From Elusimicrobiaceae bacterium (GTDB lineage Bacteria; Elusimicrobiota; Elusimicrobia; Elusimicrobiales; Elusimicrobiaceae): 37,144 bases of DNA. Below are positions 32,849 to 37,144 of this stretch, piece after piece; positions within the stretch are counted from its first letter, which is position 1; each line of letters starts with the position of its first letter. The notes beneath the pieces were generated by a model that was not told the origin of the DNA, did no database searches, and saw nothing but the letters and a program-made list of their open reading frames with translations. Location of the stretch: NCBI GenBank assembly GCA_017468055.1, contig JAFUJU010000038.1:1-37144 (forward strand), written 5' to 3'. A program made the position numbers and the translations under genes.

Positions 32849-33490
32849 ATGACAATCAAAAGAATACTTCTTTTAACAGCTTTCATTTCCGTAGCTGTCA
32901 TTGCCCAAGCGGAAGAAAAACCTCAACTTTCAGCCTCTTTTCAAAAAGCCTTAGAAGGTGGTAATGCACGCGCTGCCCAAGTCCACCGTCAAGAAAATCT
33001 GGTTTCTTGCCCCGAATGCGGACGCAAAGTAGAAGCGGGCTCCACCTGCAGCAACCACCACAAAAAAATTACCGTAACGGGAGATGTGGAAATGGTTTCT
33101 TGTTCTGAGTGTGGACGTAAGGTAATTGCCGGAACGGTGTGCCACCACGGACACAAACCCACGTTGGTCGAAGCTCCTTCTGCCCATCATCACACCGCCA
33201 ACTGTCAAAGCTCTTGCACATGCAGTGAATGTACTGAAGAAAGAACCAACACCTCTGCCGACAAACCCGCAGCTCAAGAAAATGCAGACGATAGCGTTGT
33301 TCATACCTGTTCTTTTTGCGGAGAACCGATTTTAGAGGAAAACCACTCTTGCTCCAGCCAGCACAATCCGTTTGGTATTTGTACCTATAAAGATATGAAC
33401 ACGGGCAGACCTCTTTATCAAGGCGACTATTCCAACCGCTTTAAAGACAGATTCTATGTTCCTTACGAATCTCAAATAGTCAAAAAATAA
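32849..33490 (+). CDS. exported protein with repeated zinc-ribbon-like motifs
   Basis: The 213-residue protein has a Sec signal peptide (MTIKRILLLTAFISV, cleavage after AQA at residue 21). The mature part carries three similar knuckles: CPECGRKVEAGSTC (Cys54/57/67), CSECGRKVIAGTVC (Cys85/88/98) with following His, and CSFCGEPILEENHSC (Cys154/157/168). Between the second and third is a dense SSCTCSECTEE segment. Such CxxCG pairs normally form cytosolic zinc ribbons; in an exported protein they could hold metal or form disulfides. I know no family that fits. GGAG precedes the ATG. It shares regulatory sequence with the gene before it and ends in a terminator. Confidence 0.8.
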   Translation: MTIKRILLLTAFISVAVIAQAEEKPQLSASFQKALEGGNARAAQVHRQENLVSCPECGRKVEAGSTCSNHHKKITVTGDVEMVSCSECGRKVIAGTVCHHGHKPTLVEAPSAHHHTANCQSSCTCSECTEERTNTSADKPAAQENADDSVVHTCSFCGEPILEENHSCSSQHNPFGICTYKDMNTGRPLYQGDYSNRFKDRFYVPYESQIVKK

Positions 33491-33494
33491 TTTT

Positions 33495-33522
33495 AACCCC
33501 CGGTTTTTACCGGGGGTTTTTT
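33495..33522 (+). terminator. terminator after zinc-ribbon protein gene
   Basis: AACCCCCGGT pairs with ACCGGGGGTT around TTTT, then TTTT. A second hairpin, AAAACCCC with GGGGTTTT, lies at 33533-33557. Both overlap the end of the minus-strand gene at 33507-33821. Confidence 0.9.
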
Positions 33523-33821
33523 ACACTTAGCGAAAACCCCGCCCGTGTGGGGTTTTTCTGTTTCTCTGCCTTATATTCCCGCCACAAGCAATATTGCTCT
33601 TGGCGGAGCCGTTCTATCTCATCAGCCAAAAACACGCTATTTTCCTGAGCAAAAAAAGCATTATAAACCGAGATTAAACCCTGTAGCAGCCTCCCCCCTT
33701 TGACAGAAAACAAAATCCCCTCTCGGGCCAACAGGAGTGCCTTTTCCAAAGAAGCCCGGTAAAAAATGATGTTTTCTAAGTCCGTTTTATCCCAATTAGG
33801 CATAAGGCCGTAATGAGCCAT
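33507..33821 (-). CDS. small hypothetical protein
   Basis: The 104-residue product starts MAHYGLMPNWDKTDL and is largely helical and charged, with a likely amphipathic or coiled segment (SVFLADEIERLRQEQ). No signal peptide or known motif is seen. The start is the ATG at 33821; the ribosome site is weak. Its last ten codons read through the terminator hairpin of the convergent exported-protein gene, so that hairpin is both coding and terminating, and part of the tail may be a read-through accident. The tiny membrane ORF 13 bases upstream may be co-transcribed. Confidence 0.5.
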   Translation of the reverse strand: MAHYGLMPNWDKTDLENIIFYRASLEKALLLAREGILFSVKGGRLLQGLISVYNAFFAQENSVFLADEIERLRQEQYCLWREYKAEKQKNPTRAGFSLSVKNPR

Positions 33822-33834
33822 CAATCAGTTTGTC

Positions 33835-33921
33835 TTACTGCATTTGTTGCCATTCTTGCACAATGGCCCAAATCAGAAAAAAAAGCAAAAGAACCTGCAG
33901 AATACGCGAAATGAATAACAT
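33835..33921 (-). CDS. possible 28-residue single-pass membrane peptide
   Basis: ATG at 33921 opens a 28-codon frame: MLFISRILQVLLLFFLIWAI followed by a short polar tail rich in Gln. That is one hydrophobic helix with a positive charge near the N-terminus. It ends 13 bases before the next minus-strand ORF. No good Shine-Dalgarno is present, so the call rests on composition and position only. Toxin-like or regulatory membrane peptides look like this, but so do chance frames. Confidence 0.3.
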   Translation of the reverse strand: MLFISRILQVLLLFFLIWAIVQEWQQMQ

Positions 33922-33935
33922 ATACCCGGATAACA

Positions 33936-33948
33936 CTAACAGAGTTAG
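33936..33948. repeat. short inverted repeat CTAAC-N3-GTTAG
   Basis: CTAAC aga GTTAG. A related but longer repeat with different spacing is at 34024-34039. The stretch between, 33950-34020, holds a further imperfect stem (AAAAAGAG with CTCTTTTT) and no gene. Confidence 0.4.
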
Positions 33949-33990
33949 CAAAGTTTTTTCACTTTTCAAAAAGAGAGATGTAAGGTAATA

Positions 33991-34020
33991 TTGGCGTACT
34001 TTAATCTCTTTTTTTATAAC
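33991..34020 (+). promoter_or_regulatory. possible promoter upstream of structured RNA and repressor gene
   Basis: TTGGCG (33991-33996), 18 bases, TATAAC (34015-34020). An alternative extended -10, TGgTAGAAT, lies at 34047-34055. Both are close to the inverted repeat at 34024-34039. Confidence 0.4.
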
Positions 34021-34023
34021 TTT

Positions 34024-34039
34024 ACTAACTCAAGTTAGT
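34024..34039. promoter_or_regulatory. operator-like inverted repeat ACTAACT-CA-AGTTAGT
   Basis: Seven-base arms around CA. It covers the expected start of transcription from the promoter at 33991-34020 and lies about 260 bp before a LexA/CI-like repressor gene, so it may be that repressor's own site. Followed by TTTTT it could instead act as a weak terminator. Confidence 0.45.
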
Positions 34040-34057
34040 TTTTATTTGGTAGAATAA

Positions 34058-34170
34058 GACCGCATAGATTCGGAAAAATTATGCGGTCGGGACCTAGGGA
34101 AAACAACGTATCACCAAGCTATGATACCAGAGCGGAGCCCCGCTCTTTTCCCTCAAACACTGTAAGTGTT
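34058..34170 (+). ncRNA. structured RNA candidate (hairpin plus three-way junction), unknown class
   Basis: A 9-bp hairpin (GACCGCATA with TATGCGGTC) is followed by a junction: GGGAAAA pairs with TTTTCCC and encloses GTATCA/TGATAC and GAGCGG/CCGCTC stems. Then AAACACT-gta-AGTGTTT runs into T. GGAC and GTCC segments outside the junction can pair too. It lies between the putative promoter and the repressor gene at 34299, so it may be a leader or a separate small RNA. I recognise no known family. The following 34171-34285 is AT-rich with no gene. Confidence 0.45.
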
Positions 34171-34298
34171 TTTAGTCCGAAGAAAGACGAAAGACTTAAG
34201 CTATTTGTAGTATATATTGTTAGCATAGTAAGTTTTTATCATATTTGTCAAGTTTTTCTTTTTTCTTCTTTTTTCCGTTATATGTATAGGAGAAATAT

Positions 34299-34940
34299 AT
34301 GAATAAATTTGAAAAGCAATTAGAAAAATGGAATAATGGAGTACTAAGAGGTGCGCAAGCAAAGTTAGCAAAAACATTGGGCGTTTCCACTGCCACCACC
34401 GCCTTATGGGCTACCGGCAAACGCCGCCCTTCCAAAGGTTATGCCTCCCAAATAGCCGCTTTGTTTAAAATGGACATATATAACGTTTTCAAACTTTTTG
34501 AAAAACACAGTACTGTTTACCCTACCCCTACACCGACAGCCCAACATTTTTTATGCGAAAGAGAAAACACTTCCTCTTTTCACGGAGAAGAAACACTGGA
34601 AGAATATGCTTTACCCCAAAGTAATAGTGTTCGCTTGCCGTTTTTTAATCAAGTTCCGGCCCATTTTCCGCAATACAACGAAGATGAAGTACTGGAATGG
34701 TGGGGCGTACCGCGCAGATATGCCTGCGGAGCTAAATACATAGTTCCCTCTCTTTCCATTGGTCTGCCCACTACAGACAGTGACGACTTATGCTTTATAA
34801 AGCCCGCCACGGAAAAAGCAGATAAAAACCTAATTTTATACAAATTAGAAGACGGCTCTTATACGTGCAAAAAGCCCACTCCCGTTTCAAAAGCAAAGGT
34901 GGCAGGCATCGTGGTCCGACGGATTGCTACCCCCAAATAA
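34299..34940 (+). CDS. LexA/CI-like transcriptional repressor (HTH plus S24 domain)
   Basis: The 213-residue protein has an N-terminal helix-turn-helix of Cro/CI type (about residues 20-60, AKLAKTLGVSTATTALWATG) and a C-terminal domain with the outline of peptidase S24. The hinge VRLPFFNQVPAHFP matches the self-cleavage region, but the Ala-Gly bond is Ala-His. SLSIGLPTTDSDDL stands where GDSMxPxxxDGD is expected, keeping a Ser, and GSYTCKKP holds the Lys position. It may therefore be a LexA-like or phage-type repressor with altered or lost autocleavage. AGGAG precedes the ATG at 34299. No phage genes are near. The inverted repeats upstream are candidate operators. Confidence 0.75.
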   Translation: MNKFEKQLEKWNNGVLRGAQAKLAKTLGVSTATTALWATGKRRPSKGYASQIAALFKMDIYNVFKLFEKHSTVYPTPTPTAQHFLCERENTSSFHGEETLEEYALPQSNSVRLPFFNQVPAHFPQYNEDEVLEWWGVPRRYACGAKYIVPSLSIGLPTTDSDDLCFIKPATEKADKNLILYKLEDGSYTCKKPTPVSKAKVAGIVVRRIATPK

Positions 34941-34955
34941 TCTTTTTTCAGCCCC

Positions 34956-34983
34956 TTGTTTTTTAAAGAAAAACACCTATACT
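34956..34983 (+). promoter_or_regulatory. promoter of large structured RNA
   Basis: TTGTTT (34956-34961), 16 bases, TATACT (34978-34983). It begins right after the repressor gene and points to the RNA that ends at 35383. Confidence 0.6.
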
Positions 34984-34989
34984 ATGAAT

Positions 34990-35383
34990 ATCCTCAAAGA
35001 AGGATTGGGGAATGTAGGACAGAAAATTGCAAACCGCACTAGCTTTACCCAGTGATGTAAGGCGGTAAGGAATGCACCAACTGATCGGGTCGTGCCAGTG
35101 GAGAGCGCGAAGAGCGCAGAAGCGTAAGTACACGGCTTTGAAGCAGAAAAAATGTTCTTTTATTATGCGAGGTATGGCTAAAACAGAATGGCCGGTTCAC
35201 GCGCTCGGGTCCCGCTCAAGAGGGTCGGGGTGCCAGAGATTTGGGCCGGAAGTATTAGCCCCTTTGCCAAAAGAACATGTCAACTGTTCTGCGGCCCTAA
35301 TACCTATTCCAGAGGAAGGAAAAAAAATGACAAAGTCGGCTTAGGGTCCTCCGCAGGTTAATGATGCGGAGGGCTCTTTTTTG
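34990..35383 (+). ncRNA. large structured RNA, about 390 nt, possibly a divergent RNase P RNA
   Basis: The segment between a sigma-70 promoter and a strong terminator has no convincing gene. It folds into many stems: ATCCT/AGGAT at the 5' end, GCTTTAC/GTAAGGC, GCGC-gaaga-GCGC, a 10-bp long-range stem (35152-35161 with 35269-35278), and GTATTAG/CTAATAC (35252-35258 with 35297-35303) that crosses it, giving a possible pseudoknot. Several pieces, in order, resemble RNase P RNA: GACAGAAAATTGCAAACCGC, GCGGTAAGG, GCGAAGAGCGC, and near the 3' end GACAAAGTCGGCTTAG, like the universal ACAGAAnnCGGCTTA. Against this, I find no standard 5' CR-I (GAGGAAAGTCC) able to form helix P4. Identity is therefore open. 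Confidence 0.5.
35345..35383 (+). terminator. terminator of the large RNA
   Basis: CCTCCGCA pairs with TGCGGAGG around 9 bases, followed by GCTC and TTTTTT. It ends 28 bases before the yggS promoter. Confidence 0.92.
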
Positions 35384-35410
35384 TCTTTTCGTCTAGAGAT
35401 TTTTTAAAAA

Positions 35411-35439
35411 TTGTAGATTTAAGTAAATTTTGATATAAT
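35411..35439 (+). promoter_or_regulatory. yggS promoter
   Basis: TTGTAG (35411-35416), 17 bases, TATAAT (35434-35439), with TG one base before the -10. The ATG at 35440 touches the -10 box, so it cannot be the start used from this promoter; the ATG at 35455 can. Confidence 0.8.
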
Positions 35440-35454
35440 ATGTCAAGGGTTTTT

Positions 35455-36165
35455 ATGAACGCAGCGGAAAAAGTTACTCAAAATTTGTTACAAGTACAGA
35501 CCGCTATTAAGACAGCTTGCCAAGTAAGCGGCCAAACACAAGCTAATGTGCATTTACTTGCCGTTACTAAGTACGCCAATGACGAAGATGTTTTAGCTTT
35601 ATTGGAAACAGGCCAAATTGCCCACATAGGCGAAAGCCGCGTGCAACAAGCCGTCATCCGTTGGAAAAACCCAACTTTTGCTAAATATCCGGTTTATAAA
35701 CATTTTATCGGACATTTGCAAAAAAATAAAACCGCTCAAGCGGCAGAACTCTTTGACTTTATTGATTCCATAGACGATATATCCACCGCACAAGCGCTCA
35801 ACCGCCAAGCGGAAAAATTAGGCAAAAGGCTTTTCGTCATGTTGCAAATCAAGCTAACCCAGCGGGAAACGCAATCCGGTATTTCTTTGCAGGAAGCCCC
35901 ACAGTTACTCAGCCAAATAAGAGAACTGGCTTACTTGATACCGTGCGGATACATGGCCATTGCGCCGCAAACGGAGAATGTACAGGAGTTGCGCCCCTTA
36001 TTTAAACAGGTCAAAATGGCCTTTGACAGAGATTTTCCGCTCACGCTTCAGCACCGTTATTTATCGCTGGGAATGAGCAACGATTTTAAAACAGCCGTGG
36101 AAGAAGGGTCCACATTACCAAGAATTGGCAGTATGCTGTTTGCCGAACACAGGGAGGAAGTATGA
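35455..36165 (+). CDS. YggS family pyridoxal-phosphate homeostasis protein
   Basis: The 236-residue protein has the fold-type III PLP-binding pattern of YggS/PLPBP: Lys in LLAVTKYAND binds PLP, then HFIGHLQKNK, and the C-terminal phosphate region LSLGMSNDFKTAVEEGST with RIGSMLF. These proteins buffer cellular PLP and have no known catalytic activity. The start at 35455 is chosen because a strong promoter ends at 35439. A DUF167 gene follows with an ATGA overlap; YggS and YggU-type genes are also neighbours in E. coli. Confidence 0.92.
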   Translation: MNAAEKVTQNLLQVQTAIKTACQVSGQTQANVHLLAVTKYANDEDVLALLETGQIAHIGESRVQQAVIRWKNPTFAKYPVYKHFIGHLQKNKTAQAAELFDFIDSIDDISTAQALNRQAEKLGKRLFVMLQIKLTQRETQSGISLQEAPQLLSQIRELAYLIPCGYMAIAPQTENVQELRPLFKQVKMAFDRDFPLTLQHRYLSLGMSNDFKTAVEEGSTLPRIGSMLFAEHREEV

Positions 36166-36431
36166 TCATAAAGGTACGCGTCATTCCTACTACAACCGGA
36201 CGCAATGAAATTATCAGCCGTATCGGCAGCGTGCTGCGCATGAAAATCAAAAATAAAAAGGTGGACGATGATTTGGCTAATGATATCATGAAAACTTTCT
36301 TGGCTGATTTCTTTGCCGTAAAAGAGAACCAAATTATTATCTTAAAAGGTGCTAAAGGCAAAGAAAAAACGGTGGAAGTGCGCGATAAAAGCGAAGAAGA
36401 GCTCCGCCAAATCATGGATTCTATCCCTTAA
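36162..36431 (+). CDS. DUF167 / UPF0235 (YggU-like) protein
   Basis: The 89-residue protein has the small alpha/beta outline of UPF0235: MIIKVRVIPTTTGRNEI at the start (VxVxPxAxxN pattern), a central ANDIMKTFLADFF helix (the family's AN..l...LA), and EVRDKSEEELRQIM at the end. Its function is unknown. It overlaps yggS by 4 bases (ATGA) and is followed by a terminator shared with pilin 4. Confidence 0.88.
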   Translation: MIIKVRVIPTTTGRNEIISRIGSVLRMKIKNKKVDDDLANDIMKTFLADFFAVKENQIIILKGAKGKEKTVEVRDKSEEELRQIMDSIP

Positions 36432-36454
36432 TCCCAAACTATCCCCAACAAAAC

Positions 36455-36485
36455 ACAGCCCGCCAAAAGCGGGCTGTTCTCTTTT
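36455..36485 (+). terminator. terminator between DUF167 gene and pilin 4
   Basis: ACAGCCCGC pairs with GCGGGCTGT around 5 bases, with TCTCTTTT after it on the plus strand and TGTTTTGTT on the minus strand, serving both convergent genes. Confidence 0.9.
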
Positions 36486-36499
36486 ACTAGTCTTAGATT

Positions 36500-36982
36500 T
36501 TAGAGCTCATATCTGCGCCAGTTATATTTAGTGGTATCAAAATACTTTCCTCCCATGCTTTTACACACTTTATCTGAAACATCATGTCCTTCATAGGATT
36601 GACAAAATATTTTTCCTGCATACCCAGTATGAGCCAAGCCTAATGTATAAGTTAGTGAATGCGTGCCCTTATCTTTAACAACTCCATAGACTACCGGATT
36701 AGCATTTTCATAATAGGTATTGCCACAACTTAAAACATTTCCCGCCTCACTTTCGCTACACCCTGCTATTTCCACAGCGGCATCAGAAAATTTAGTGGGA
36801 TATTCCCCGTTAGCCATATAGTATACTTCAAACAAATCCCGAATCGTTTTTACGTTGCTTTGTACTGTAGCAAAACGACTTTTCATCACTGCCACCTGAT
36901 ATTGCGGTAATGCCATAGAAGACAAAATACCGATGATTAAAACAACGACCAACAGTTCTATCAAAGTAAAACCTTTTTTCAT
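36500..36982 (-). CDS. type IV pilin-like prepilin (pilin 4)
   Basis: A 160-residue prepilin with KKGFTLIELLVVV, Gly-Phe processing site, and helix end SSMALPQYQVAVMKSR, the most divergent helix of the four. The globular part has YYMANGEYPTKFSDAAVEI, close to classical minor pilin/pseudopilin sequences, and four cysteines in two pairs (GCSESEAGNVLSC and FCQSYEGHDVSDKVC). AGGAGGAG before the ATG at 36982 sets the start. Its leader is clearly homologous to that of pilin 2. It is a single gene with its own promoter. The C-terminal domain is the one most like the pilin fragment at 10981-11271. Confidence 0.92.
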   Translation of the reverse strand: MKKGFTLIELLVVVLIIGILSSMALPQYQVAVMKSRFATVQSNVKTIRDLFEVYYMANGEYPTKFSDAAVEIAGCSESEAGNVLSCGNTYYENANPVVYGVVKDKGTHSLTYTLGLAHTGYAGKIFCQSYEGHDVSDKVCKSMGGKYFDTTKYNWRRYEL

Positions 36983-37055
36983 TTTTCTCCTCCTGTAAGG
37001 CCGATACAACGCGCTAAACGACATTATAAAAGCCACAAACTGCACCGACACCGAA

Positions 37056-37083
37056 ATTGTAGCAAAAAAAAAAAACGTGTCAA
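37056..37083 (-). promoter_or_regulatory. pilin 4 promoter with T-tract spacer
   Basis: Minus strand TTGACA-N16-TACAAT with a 12-T tract in the spacer, as at pilin 2. Confidence 0.9.
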
Positions 37084-37144
37084 GTGTTGGTGCGATTTCT
37101 GAAGAAAAAAATCAAAAAGAAAAAACTCTCCCCACCCTTTATAG

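Noticed and set aside
34022-34040. SOS operator of the LexA type controlling uvrA
   Set aside because: The palindrome is near the repressor gene but I found no copy upstream of uvrA at 24138-24234, so no SOS link can be claimed.
35193-35203. GGTTCAC resembling a tRNA T-loop
   Set aside because: No cloverleaf, acceptor stem or anticodon arm around it.
35072-35344. 90-codon open frame inside the large RNA
   Set aside because: Basic, low-complexity translation with no ribosome site; it lies across the RNA stems between a promoter and terminator.
37009-37051. Longer pilin 2 and pilin 4 proteins with a shared upstream peptide ending YRRRK
   Set aside because: The similarity is explained by homologous leaders containing the AGGAGGAG ribosome site; pilin 3 has a stop in the same region.
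1-37144. CRISPR array, insertion sequence or prophage
   Set aside because: No regularly spaced repeats, transposase, integrase or phage structural gene was seen; the lone repressor at 34299 is not enough.

Overview
The window (about 45% GC, dense coding, short intergenic gaps) looks like a chromosomal segment of a Gram-negative, strictly housekeeping-type genome. Evidence for an outer membrane is phosphoheptose isomerase, a lipobox TPR lipoprotein and signal peptidase II. Scattered solitary type IV pilin-like genes with nearly identical N-termini, together with the general gene style, make me suspect a gut member of the Elusimicrobiota; that assignment is inference and needs a marker-gene search. 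I see no tRNA or rRNA genes, CRISPR array, transposase or prophage block.

Layout. 1-2581 (+): a sugar-phosphate isomerase operon (gmhA 3' part, rpiB, pgi). 2629-4324 (+): miaB and a PilZ protein with a Cys cluster. 4384-4863 (-): pilin 1. 5061-5443 (+): a structured leader RNA ending in a terminator, then a 65-residue orphan protein. 5502-7930 (+): miaA and hflX, with a promoter-only pilin remnant between them. 7917-8921 (-): secreted trypsin-like protease. 9037-10929 (+): plsY, gpsA and an HU-like gene. 10981-11271 (-): a pilin C-terminal fragment. 18845 down to 11379 (-): an overlapping six-gene operon ileS, lspA, TPR lipoprotein, a degenerate P1B-type ATPase, queF and a PrcB-like membrane-anchored protein. 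18956-19414 (-): pilin 2. 19693-21006 (+): pyrimidine-nucleoside phosphorylase. 24137 down to 21110 (-): flippase-like membrane protein, gamma-carbonic-anhydrase-like protein, response regulator and TPR protein. 24235-27846 (+): uvrA and an RDD membrane protein. 27897-28349 (-): pilin 3. 31908 down to 28554 (-): clpP and lon. 32125-33490 (+): two exported proteins with matching upstream inverted repeats. 33507-33921 (-): small hypothetical genes. 33930-34940 (+): several inverted repeats, a three-way-junction RNA candidate and a LexA/CI-type repressor. 34990-35383 (+): a large structured RNA. 35455-36431 (+): yggS and a DUF167 gene. 36500-36982 (-): pilin 4.

The most striking theme is a dispersed set of pilin cassettes. 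Each intact one is on the minus strand, is monocistronic, and is driven by a near-consensus sigma-70 promoter whose -35/-10 spacer is mostly a T-tract of 10-12 bases, so spacing differs between copies (14 to 16 bp). A fifth copy keeps promoter and leader but no pilin, and a sixth locus keeps only a C-terminal pilin piece, which suggests cassette turnover. Four of the five pilin-coding loci sit tail-to-tail against a convergent gene. Other points: Lon carries a 64-residue histone H1-like Lys/Ala tail and a CIRCE-like operator; two secreted-protein genes share an inverted repeat at exactly the same distance (66 bp) from their -10 boxes; three structured RNA candidates have no assigned family.
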